The translations under genes and the position numbers were made by a program. A DNA stretch of 46,121 nucleotides, taken from NCBI GenBank assembly GCA_023663465.1, contig JAMPHJ010000008.1, positions 1 through 46,121 of the forward strand. Reading direction: 5' to 3'. The first letter of the stretch is position 1, and each line of letters starts with the position of its first letter. Shown one piece after another: positions 24,102 through 31,729 of the stretch. Source of the stretch: Muribaculaceae bacterium. Lineage in GTDB: Bacteria > Bacillota > Clostridia > Lachnospirales > Lachnospiraceae. Under the pieces are notes generated by a model, which worked only from the letters and a program-made list of their open reading frames with translations, made no database searches and was not told the DNA's origin.

Positions 24102-24860
24102 TTATTCGCCCATTCCGCTTCTCATCCTGACCAGCAGATATTTACCCTTTGCTAACAGGTATTCTAAAACCCTGCCCCCAAGACGGCGTTTCACCGGCTG
24201 TATTTTGAAAAGCTCTACATAGGAAATAAGCTGTTCCCGATATTCCTTAAAAATTCTCTGATACCGTTCTTTATCCGCTTCTGTCACCGTATTGGCATGG
24301 ATGACCATCGTCGTTACGCCGTCTTTCTGCGTCAGACTGCGGCGCAGCAGAAAAGAAATGGGATAAAAGGTCAGTCCCCTGTCCGTATAAGGAACTTTGC
24401 CAAAGCCGTCAGTCACTTTGCAAAACCCGGTTTCTTTTAATGCCCGGAGCGTATTGTTATCATAGGAGTGCGCCGGCGCCATAAAAATATCGGTATCGAT
24501 TCCCTGCGCCCTCAGCCGCTCTTTCCCGGCTTGCAGCATATTTTTCTGCTCTTCCAAAGGAACTCCGGCAAATTCAGACTGGCAATTTAAGGGAAAAAGA
24601 CCGCCCTTTTTTGTCGTATAGACATGATGGCAGCCGTGCATGGCAAAACAATATCCCGCCTGTTCCAGCTTCTTCATTTCCGCATAAAATTCCTTATGGG
24701 ATTCCCCGCAGCTTAGTTTTTCGTCCCGGTTGTCCGGCACGATGCCAAGCAGCGGCGTTATGCCCGCCTCTTCAAACAACTTCTGAAAAAAGTAAAAATT
24801 TTCCCAATTCATGTCCGGCGTAATATCGTCCATCCGAACTGCAATTTTTCTGCCCATCAT
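24102..24860 (-). CDS. DUF2334-type polysaccharide deacetylase-like protein, cytoplasmic
   Basis: 252 residues. IAVRMDDITPDMNWENF gives the metal-binding Asp pair, FAMHGCHHVYTT the histidine motif and MAPAHSYDNNTLRAL the third block, matching DUF2334 proteins of the NodB superfamily. No signal peptide is visible, so an intracellular glycan precursor is the probable target. It could remove an N-acetyl group to expose an amine for the formyltransferase encoded immediately downstream; that link is inference. Start ATG 24860 lies in an ATGA overlap with the epimerase stop (ATG 24857 directly follows); an in-frame GTG at 24881 is disfavoured. Confidence 0.8.
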   Translation of the reverse strand: MMGRKIAVRMDDITPDMNWENFYFFQKLFEEAGITPLLGIVPDNRDEKLSCGESHKEFYAEMKKLEQAGYCFAMHGCHHVYTTKKGGLFPLNCQSEFAGVPLEEQKNMLQAGKERLRAQGIDTDIFMAPAHSYDNNTLRALKETGFCKVTDGFGKVPYTDRGLTFYPISFLLRRSLTQKDGVTTMVIHANTVTEADKERYQRIFKEYREQLISYVELFKIQPVKRRLGGRVLEYLLAKGKYLLVRMRSGMGE

Positions 24861-25834
24861 GCCAGATTTTCCCGATACCACGCGATTGCCAGCGCGATTC
24901 CCTTTTTAAAATCATACTCCGGGTCATAGGAAAGCAACTGCCTTGCTTTCGTAATATCCGCATTAGAATCCCGGATATCGCCTTTTCTCGCGGGTCCGAA
25001 ATTGGGCTCCACCTTTTTATCCAGCGCTTCGCAAAGGTCATAATAAATGTCGATTAAAAACTCCCTGCCGCCTGCGCCGATGTTAAACGCCTCGCCTGCT
25101 GCCTCTGCGGGTGCAAGACAGGCTTTTAAGTTTGCTTCAATAACATTGTCAATATAAGTAAAGTCCCTGGACTGTCTCCCATCCCCGTTAATCGTCGGAA
25201 CCTCGTCGTGCAGAAGCTGTTTGATAAACTTGGGAATCACCGCCGCATAGGCGCCGTCGGGGTCCTGCCTCCTGCCAAAGACGTTAAAATAGCGCAGTCC
25301 GTAAGTATCCAATCCATACAACTCATGATAAAGTCTGCCGTACTCCTCATCGACTTTCTTGGTCAATGCGTAGGGGGAAAGCACATGCCCTTCCTGCCCT
25401 TCTTTCTTCGGCAGTACCGGGTGATCCCCGTAAACGGAAGAGCTGGACGCATAGACGAATTTTTTCACATGATTCTGTCGCGCCGCCTCCATCATATTCA
25501 GCGTTCCCCGGATATTGATTTCTTCATAGAGAAGGGGCATTTCGATGCTCCGTGGCACGCTTCCCCACGCCGCCTGGTTCAGCACATAATCCGCGCCTTC
25601 GCAAGCCTTCATACAGGTATCCAAATCCCGGATATCGCCTTTGACAAACGTATAGTTTTCCCTATCCGCAAGCAAGTCTACATTTTCCTGTTTCCCGGTA
25701 GAAAGGTTGTCCAGACAGCGCACCCGGTATCCCATATCCGTCAACGCCTCGCATAAATTGGAACCGATAAATCCTGCGCCACCCGTCACCAGAAAAAGGC
25801 TGTCTTTGTCAAATTTCAGTTCTTGATAACCCAT
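24857..25834 (-). CDS. UDP-N-acetylglucosamine 4-epimerase-like SDR (WbpP/TviC group)
   Basis: 325 residues. Extended SDR: NAD-binding TGGAGFIG (17-24), Ser at ~131 in ASSSSVYGD, and Tyr155-x3-Lys159 in SPYALTKK. QAAWGSVPRSIEMP resembles the substrate loop of UDP-HexNAc epimerases such as WbpP and TviC. Predicted to interconvert UDP-GlcNAc and UDP-GalNAc, or the corresponding uronic acids after the dehydrogenase encoded just upstream. Together they would make UDP-GalNAcA. GGAGG is 7 nt before ATG. Confidence 0.9.
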   Translation of the reverse strand: MGYQELKFDKDSLFLVTGGAGFIGSNLCEALTDMGYRVRCLDNLSTGKQENVDLLADRENYTFVKGDIRDLDTCMKACEGADYVLNQAAWGSVPRSIEMPLLYEEINIRGTLNMMEAARQNHVKKFVYASSSSVYGDHPVLPKKEGQEGHVLSPYALTKKVDEEYGRLYHELYGLDTYGLRYFNVFGRRQDPDGAYAAVIPKFIKQLLHDEVPTINGDGRQSRDFTYIDNVIEANLKACLAPAEAAGEAFNIGAGGREFLIDIYYDLCEALDKKVEPNFGPARKGDIRDSNADITKARQLLSYDPEYDFKKGIALAIAWYRENLA

Positions 25835-25852
25835 TTTTCCGCCTCCGTAATC

Positions 25853-27169
25853 CTACAATCTCCAATACAGATAGTCTTCTGATGCATAGGTCTCTCTGTC
25901 GAACAGCCCCTTCAAATCCATCAAGATTTTCCTGCTGTTTCCAACCCGGTAAAGGCTGTCGATTTTATCCCTGCCAAGCTCCAGAAACTGCTTATGCGCC
26001 ACTGCGATGACTACCGCGTCCATATCCTTTACATCTTCCATGCTGCCAAAAGCAATGCCGTAAAGCTGCTTTGCTTCCGCTGCGTCCGCAGCCGGATCCA
26101 CCACAAGCGGCTGGATACCGTATTCCCCTAATTCATGATAAATATCGATGACTTTCGTATTCCTCGTATCCGGGCAGTTTTCTTTAAAGGTAAAGCCCAG
26201 AATCGCCACATTCGCCCTTTTTACCGGGACGTCCGTCTTAATCAGGTTTTTCACCAGACTTTCCGCCACATATTTGCCCATCTCGTCGTTAATCCGGCGT
26301 CCGGCAAGAATGATACGGGAATGATAGCCCAGCTCCTCCGACTTATAAGTCAGATAATAGGGGTCTACGCCGATACAGTGTCCGCCTACCAGCCCAGGCA
26401 TAAACGGCAGGAAATTCCATTTCGTACCCGCGGCCTCAAGGACTGCCTTGGTATCGATGCCCATCTTATGAAAAATGATAGACAGTTCATTCATAAACGC
26501 AATATTGATATCTCTCTGGCTGTTCTCAATGACTTTGGCAGCTTCCGCGACTTTAATGGATTCTGCGCGGTAAACGCCAGCCTCCACTACCAGCTCATAG
26601 ACTTTTGCCACAAGTTCCAGCGTCTCCTCGTCCATACCGGATACAATCTTGGTAATGGTTTCCAGCCTATGTACCTTGTCGCCCGGATTGATTCGCTCTG
26701 GTGAATAACCGATTTTAAAATCCACGCCGCAGCGCAGTCCCGACTCTTTCTCCAGAATCGGCACACAGATATCCTCCGTAACGCCCGGATAAACTGTTGA
26801 CTCAAATACAACTACCGAGCCTTTCGTCAGATTCTGTCCCAGAATACGGCTTGCCCCTTCCACCGGCGATAAATCCGGCGTATGGTCCGGTTTCACCGGC
26901 GTTGGAACCGCCACGATATGGAATTTTGCTTCCCGCAGCTTAGAGGCGTCCGCTGTAAATTCCACACTCGTTTCCCGTATCACATCATTCCCAACCTCTT
27001 TGGTAGGGTCTACGCCGCTTTGATAAAGCGCAATCTTTTTTTCGTTCAAGTCAAAACCGACTACCTTAATCTTTTTGGCAAAAGCTACCGCAATCGGCAT
27101 TCCTACATATCCAAGCCCCACAAGGGAAAGTTTCTCTTCACCCCGTACAATCTTTTCATACAAGTCCAT
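25853..27169 (-). CDS. UDP-N-acetylhexosamine 6-dehydrogenase (WbpO/TviB group)
   Basis: 438 residues, typical length. NAD-binding LSLVGLGYVGMP (15-25), VPTPVKPDHTPDLSP, ESTVYPGVTE, and the catalytic Cys265 in GLVGGHCIGVDPYYL. The GHCIGVDPYYL form and the WNFLPFMPG segment fit UDP-HexNAc dehydrogenases (WbpA/WbpO/TviB) better than UDP-glucose dehydrogenases, whose motif reads differently. It oxidises the C6 alcohol to a carboxylate in two NAD-dependent steps, giving a UDP-HexNAc uronic acid. A perfect AAGGAGG lies 7 nt before the ATG. Placed between the PglA-like GT4 and the epimerase genes. Confidence 0.9.
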   Translation of the reverse strand: MDLYEKIVRGEEKLSLVGLGYVGMPIAVAFAKKIKVVGFDLNEKKIALYQSGVDPTKEVGNDVIRETSVEFTADASKLREAKFHIVAVPTPVKPDHTPDLSPVEGASRILGQNLTKGSVVVFESTVYPGVTEDICVPILEKESGLRCGVDFKIGYSPERINPGDKVHRLETITKIVSGMDEETLELVAKVYELVVEAGVYRAESIKVAEAAKVIENSQRDINIAFMNELSIIFHKMGIDTKAVLEAAGTKWNFLPFMPGLVGGHCIGVDPYYLTYKSEELGYHSRIILAGRRINDEMGKYVAESLVKNLIKTDVPVKRANVAILGFTFKENCPDTRNTKVIDIYHELGEYGIQPLVVDPAADAAEAKQLYGIAFGSMEDVKDMDAVVIAVAHKQFLELGRDKIDSLYRVGNSRKILMDLKGLFDRETYASEDYLYWRL

Positions 27170-27190
27170 TTTGATTCCTCCTTCTGCAAT

Positions 27191-28273
27191 CTATCCCAGG
27201 ATGCCGCGCGCTTCTTCCATATAAGCCTTCGTCACCAGCTTCCTGTCAAATTCCCGCTCCATCTTCTTTCTCGCTTCCCGTCCCATCTCGCAGCGTTTCT
27301 CATAGGGCAGCTTTAGAAATTTTTCCATCGCGAGAATCAGTTCGTCCGCCTTACCGGGCGTAAAGCCAAAACCGGTCTTTCCTTCCTCAAAGGCTTCCCT
27401 GCACCCGCTGATAGAAGAGGCAATCACCACTCTTCCGGTTGCCGCCGCCTCAATCAATGCATTGGACATACCCTCATGAAAGGAAGCGATAACAACGGCG
27501 TCCGCTTCTTTTAGGAAAGGGTGCACCTGGGTATGGAAGCCCAACTGCCGTATGACGCCCTCGCCCTCTAGTCTGTCCAATAGTTCCTGATAATCTTCGT
27601 CGCAGTACCCCAGAATATCGAAAAATACCTTATCGCTATGGAGCTTTTGCGCCGCTTCCAGAAATTCCAGAATCCCCCGCTCTTTCATGACACGCCCGAC
27701 GAAGAGAAAATGCGTTTCCCCTTCTTCCGGGTAGGGCTCATAAAAGTGCTTGTCCAGATTCACGCCGGAGCCCATGACCATTTTTTCCTTTTTCCCCCGG
27801 ATGCCAAACCCGCGGAAAATATCTCTGTTTTCCTCATTCTGAAAAAAGACGCATTCCGCCTTCTTCAACCCTGCGCGGTACATACGGATAATCAACTGCA
27901 GCAAAATGCCCGTCCTGTCAAAAGCGCCGCCCAGTCCGGTAATCGTCGCCATATAGGGGATTTTCATCCTACCCGCGCAGAATCCGCCGTAAATATTGGG
28001 TTTAATGGTATAGGTCAGCACCATATCCGGCTGTAGTTCTTTCATTATCTTATGATAAGTCCGATATAATTTCAAGTCCTCTAGCGGATTGATTCCCCTC
28101 CGGTTGATAGGCGTTTGAATCACCTGACAGCCTTCTTTTGTCAATTCCGGCACTTTCAGTTCATCAGGCAGACTGACAAAGACCTGATGCTTTTCCAAAA
28201 GCGCCTCAACAAATTCATTCCTAAAATCAAATAGTCCCCCAGAGGAATTAGCTAAAATCAATACTCTTGCCAT
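27191..28273 (-). CDS. Glycosyltransferase family 4 (PglA-like)
   Basis: 360 residues. RVLILANSSGGLFDFRNEFVEALL, TYTIKPNIYGGFCAG and ATITGLGGAFDR are features of the PglA/CapM-type branch that adds GalNAc or a similar sugar to a lipid-linked bacillosamine-like residue; FVGRVMKERGILEFLEAA and FHEGMSNALIEAAATG form the donor site. It probably catalyses the second step of glycan assembly, right after the PGT. ATG 28273 is 1 bp after the stop of the ATP-grasp/HAD gene; an in-frame ATG at 28297 overlaps that gene and is less likely because relatives begin at this hydrophobic strand. Confidence 0.88.
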   Translation of the reverse strand: MARVLILANSSGGLFDFRNEFVEALLEKHQVFVSLPDELKVPELTKEGCQVIQTPINRRGINPLEDLKLYRTYHKIMKELQPDMVLTYTIKPNIYGGFCAGRMKIPYMATITGLGGAFDRTGILLQLIIRMYRAGLKKAECVFFQNEENRDIFRGFGIRGKKEKMVMGSGVNLDKHFYEPYPEEGETHFLFVGRVMKERGILEFLEAAQKLHSDKVFFDILGYCDEDYQELLDRLEGEGVIRQLGFHTQVHPFLKEADAVVIASFHEGMSNALIEAAATGRVVIASSISGCREAFEEGKTGFGFTPGKADELILAMEKFLKLPYEKRCEMGREARKKMEREFDRKLVTKAYMEEARGILG

Positions 28274-28274
28274 T

Positions 28275-29918
28275 CTATTTTGCGACCTCGTACACATCTA
28301 AAATATTTTCAATCTTTCTTCCATATGCATTTTCCGTTACCGCTTCTTGTCCGTACAATCCATCTGCATTGTCAAAATAAATGCTTTTCATGCCCAACTG
28401 TCTCGGAGCCTGAAAATCCTTGCCCGGATTATCGCCGACATATACCATTTCCGAATACGGAAGCCGCCAGCGTCCCTGCATAATCCGAAAGGCAATATCA
28501 TTGGGTTTGCGAAACTGCTCGCCGCCAATCTCATCCGTGATGATAATGTCCTCCACCAGATTATCCAGACCCAGCGCCGCTATTTTATTTTTCTGACCGC
28601 TTATTCTTCCGTCCGTAATAATACCAACTCTGATTCCTGCCGCTTTCAACCTCTGTATCAGATTGGAAACACCTTGATAAAGTGTAAGTTCCGGCATATG
28701 CTCCCGGTATATTTCCAGGCATTTCGGTTTCTTATCCAGACAGCCTGATTCACGCAAAAGCTCATCAATCGCGTTTTTCCCTTCCAGGAAATGCTCCCAT
28801 AACCGGTCTTCCGCCGCTTCGTCGTCCAAATACTTTGCAACTGCATGATATCCGCTGCGTATATATTGTTTTTCGGAATATAAGGTATCATCCAGATCAA
28901 AGATAACACCTTTCACATTCCATGCGCCATCCTCCCTATCCCAAGGACGCCCGCTTTCAGAATCAATACAGACGCTTTGGTCAAAACGGCTGTAAACGGC
29001 GCCATCCCAGATATGCTCCGTCTGATAACCAATCTTTTCTCCCCGTAACAGTCTTATAAGCATTTGCGGGGAATCCGCTCCGGCCTTCATGCTAAGCGGC
29101 GCGCCTCCGCCATATCGTGGATTGATTTCTATATAATAATCCTCTCCGGTTTCGTTTTGCCGGATAAGCTGAACCGTTATCGGTCCACAGGGTTTAAACT
29201 TATCGATTAACCGTCCGGACTCTTCTATTATCTTTTCATCCAGATCAATCTTCGTCTTTAAAACTTCGCCGGCGCGAACCGCCAGCCTTATTCTCGGTAT
29301 GATAAAAATTGGATTTCCTTCAAAATCACAAAAAATATCAACCGTGTACTCCGTTCCTTCAATAAAAGGCTGAATGATATAATCTCCTATTTTTTCCGCA
29401 TAAACGGCAAGTTCCGATTCCTGCTCAACCTTAAACGCATTTATACTGCTGCTTCCGTCTTTCGGCTTGATAAAACACGGAAAAGATCCCGTATATTTTT
29501 GATAGTCATTGACCGGCTTTGGCGCTTTCAGTCCGCAGGAAATAAAAAAATCAGATGTATAATTTTTATCACGGCAAACAGCAATCTTATCCCGGCTGCT
29601 TATCAAAACCTTGGTTCCCGCCGCCTGAAACCGCTCTGCATGAGCCGCAAGGACTAACAAATCCGTATCGATTGTAGGCACTATCAGGTCAATCTTATCC
29701 TTCTGGCAGATATCCAATAACTGAGGAATATAATCTGCATCCGTCATAGCGCATATTTTTCGCGTTTCATCGCAAAAAGCAAGTGCAGGCGCCGTCCCCG
29801 CCATATCCGCACTATAGATTTTCAAATGAACCTGTAAATACTGCGCCGCCTGCCGGAATGCCTGAAGCAATTCCACACGTCTGCCAACGCCGGTAAATAG
29901 GATACGAATATTTTCCAT
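28275..29918 (-). CDS. ATP-grasp ligase fused to HAD-family phosphatase
   Basis: 547 residues, two domains. Residues ~1-325: carbamoyl-phosphate-synthase-like ATP-grasp (FTGVGRRVELLQAF at the start, FIKPKDGSSSINAF, and EINPRYGGGAPLSMKAG as the metal-binding end). Residues ~335-547: HAD hydrolase with motif I IFDLDDTLYS (DLDDT 341-345), motif II IITDGR, motif III Lys in FRKPND and motif IV YVGDNPGKD. The pairing suggests ATP-dependent ligation of a carboxylate or amine plus dephosphorylation of a partner, perhaps attaching an amino-acid-like group to a sugar; the substrate is unknown. Start 29918 has GGGGGAA about 5 nt upstream and lies 1 bp after the PGT stop; ATG 29951 is disfavoured. Confidence 0.88.
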   Translation of the reverse strand: MENIRILFTGVGRRVELLQAFRQAAQYLQVHLKIYSADMAGTAPALAFCDETRKICAMTDADYIPQLLDICQKDKIDLIVPTIDTDLLVLAAHAERFQAAGTKVLISSRDKIAVCRDKNYTSDFFISCGLKAPKPVNDYQKYTGSFPCFIKPKDGSSSINAFKVEQESELAVYAEKIGDYIIQPFIEGTEYTVDIFCDFEGNPIFIIPRIRLAVRAGEVLKTKIDLDEKIIEESGRLIDKFKPCGPITVQLIRQNETGEDYYIEINPRYGGGAPLSMKAGADSPQMLIRLLRGEKIGYQTEHIWDGAVYSRFDQSVCIDSESGRPWDREDGAWNVKGVIFDLDDTLYSEKQYIRSGYHAVAKYLDDEAAEDRLWEHFLEGKNAIDELLRESGCLDKKPKCLEIYREHMPELTLYQGVSNLIQRLKAAGIRVGIITDGRISGQKNKIAALGLDNLVEDIIITDEIGGEQFRKPNDIAFRIMQGRWRLPYSEMVYVGDNPGKDFQAPRQLGMKSIYFDNADGLYGQEAVTENAYGRKIENILDVYEVAK

Positions 29919-29919
29919 A

Positions 29920-30525
29920 TTAGTTCCCCCAAAACTCTTCCATCGTTGCATTATTTTCGCTGTTTATGCCTTCTCTTTTCACTACCGCCCGTAAGGTTCC
30001 CAGCAAAATATGAATGTCCAACGCCAAAGAAATATTTTTTACATATTGTACATCATATGCAAACTTCTCTTCCCAGGTAATGGCATTCCGCCCATTAATC
30101 TGAGCCAGCCCGGTAAGCCCCGGCCGTACATCATGCCTGTGTTTCTGAAATTCATTATATCTCGGAAGATATCGCACCAACAAAGGACGCGGTCCGATAA
30201 TACTCATATCGCCCTTTAAAATATTAAAAAGTTCCGGCAGCTCATCTAAACTCGTAGAACGCAGTAAGGAACCAAATCTCGTCAGCCTTTTTTCATCTGG
30301 CAGCAAGTTCCCATTTTCATCCTTTTCGTCCGTCATCGTCCGAAATTTGCAAAGCGTAAATATCTTTTCATCCTTGCCCGGACGTTCCTGTTTAAATAAA
30401 ACCGGACTACCCAGCCTGACTCTCACCAGAACCGACAAAATAAGCAAAACCGGGCTTAAAATGATAATTGCGCATAAGGATAGCAGCAAATCCAATATTC
30501 TCTTACCGTATTTTGCATATATCAT
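29920..30525 (-). CDS. Initiating phosphoglycosyl transferase (PglC-type, monotopic)
   Basis: 201 residues, the size of PglC. One re-entrant hydrophobic segment (~residues 10-32), then SPVLFKQERPGKDEKIFTLCKFRTM, the catalytic Asp-Glu dyad in TSLDELPELFNILKGDMS, IGPRPLL and PGLTGLAQINGRN: the bacterial sugar transferase family (PF02397). It moves a sugar 1-phosphate from a UDP-sugar to undecaprenyl phosphate and so starts glycan assembly. The aminotransferase and dehydratase just upstream predict a UDP-4-amino-4,6-dideoxy-HexNAc-type donor. ATG 30525 has AAAGGA 10 nt upstream; upstream in-frame ATGs at 30576 and 30642 lie inside the preceding gene. Confidence 0.92.
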   Translation of the reverse strand: MIYAKYGKRILDLLLSLCAIIILSPVLLILSVLVRVRLGSPVLFKQERPGKDEKIFTLCKFRTMTDEKDENGNLLPDEKRLTRFGSLLRSTSLDELPELFNILKGDMSIIGPRPLLVRYLPRYNEFQKHRHDVRPGLTGLAQINGRNAITWEEKFAYDVQYVKNISLALDIHILLGTLRAVVKREGINSENNATMEEFWGN

Positions 30526-30557
30526 ATTGCTTTTATCCTTTCTTCTTAGGACATTTT

Positions 30558-31694
30558 TCAGCTTCTGCCAAAACATCCCCTGACAATTCCGATAATAAGT
30601 TCCATATCTTCCAGTGTATTCTTGATATCGCTGGGCAGACACAGCCCCCTTGCAAAAATATCGCTGCCCACACTGCTGCCATCTTCCTTATGCGGAATAA
30701 AATCACAATCCGCAAAAACCGGCTGTTCATGCATCGGCTTCCAAATCGGTCTGGACTCGATATTTTCTGCTGCAAGAGCGTCCATAATCTGATTGGGATT
30801 TACTTTACACTCCGGCGCAATCGTTATGCAGGACAGCCAGTTATTCGCATCACCGTCCGGGTTCATCGGATTCATGGCTATCTCCGGGATATCCGCAAAA
30901 GCTTCCTTGTACTGCCTATAAATCGCCTGTTTCCTGGCTTTATGCTCTTCCAGATACCATAACTGTCCTCTGCCCATCCCTGCAAGAATATTACTCATTC
31001 TATAATTATACCCAATCTGGGAATGTTGATAATGTCTCGCCGGGTCTCTTGCCTGTGTCGCCAGAAAAAGCGCTTTCTTCACCGCTGCCTCTTCTTTTGC
31101 CACCAGCATACCGCCGCCGGAAGTCGTAATGATTTTATTGCCGTTAAAAGAGTAGATGCCGAATCTTCCGATAGTCCCGGTATGTCTGCCCTTATAGGTA
31201 CTGCCGAGAGACTCCGCCGAATCCTCAATCAAAGGCGTATCATGCTCTTTACAGATTGCGGCAATCTCATCTATTTTCGCGGGCGTACCATAGAGATACG
31301 CGCAGATAACCGCCTTCGGCTTAGGATATTTCCCAAAAGCTTTCCGAAGCGCCTGCGGCGACATATTCCAGGTATCCGGCTCTGCATCGATAAACACCGG
31401 CGTCGCATTCTCATAAACAATCGGATTACAGGTGGCGGAAAACGTCAAATCTGACGAAAACACAATATCGCCAGCCCCTACATCCAGCAGCTTCAAAGCA
31501 AGGTGGATTGCCGCCGTCCCCGTACTCAGGGCTACCGCATAGGACGCTTTCGTATAAGCTGTCATTTCCCTCTCAAAGGCATCTACATTCGGTCCCAATG
31601 GCGCCACCCAGTTTGTGTCGAATGCTTCTTTGATAAACTCCTGCTCCTTGTCATGCATGGTAGGAGAGGATAGGTAAATTCGTTTTCGATTCAT
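30558..31694 (-). CDS. DegT/DnrJ/EryC1 aminotransferase (PglE-like)
   Basis: 378 residues. PLP-enzyme landmarks: ALSTGTAAIHLAL (phosphate binding), PLIEDSAESLG with Asp158, and the Schiff-base Lys187 in YSFNGNKIITTSGGGML. The N-terminal IYLSSPTM and NWVAPLGPNVDAFE are as in PglE/EpsN-type UDP-4-keto-6-deoxy-HexNAc transaminases. It should use glutamate to aminate the 4-keto product of the PglF-like enzyme encoded 35 bp upstream. AAGGGG is 8 nt before ATG. The classical partner acetyltransferase PglD is not adjacent; the GNAT at 39099-39644 or the ATP-grasp/HAD protein might fill that step. Confidence 0.9.
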   Translation of the reverse strand: MNRKRIYLSSPTMHDKEQEFIKEAFDTNWVAPLGPNVDAFEREMTAYTKASYAVALSTGTAAIHLALKLLDVGAGDIVFSSDLTFSATCNPIVYENATPVFIDAEPDTWNMSPQALRKAFGKYPKPKAVICAYLYGTPAKIDEIAAICKEHDTPLIEDSAESLGSTYKGRHTGTIGRFGIYSFNGNKIITTSGGGMLVAKEEAAVKKALFLATQARDPARHYQHSQIGYNYRMSNILAGMGRGQLWYLEEHKARKQAIYRQYKEAFADIPEIAMNPMNPDGDANNWLSCITIAPECKVNPNQIMDALAAENIESRPIWKPMHEQPVFADCDFIPHKEDGSSVGSDIFARGLCLPSDIKNTLEDMELIIGIVRGCFGRS

Positions 31695-31729
31695 GGTTTT
31701 ATCCCCTTTTGAAATTTATTGTTTCCCTT

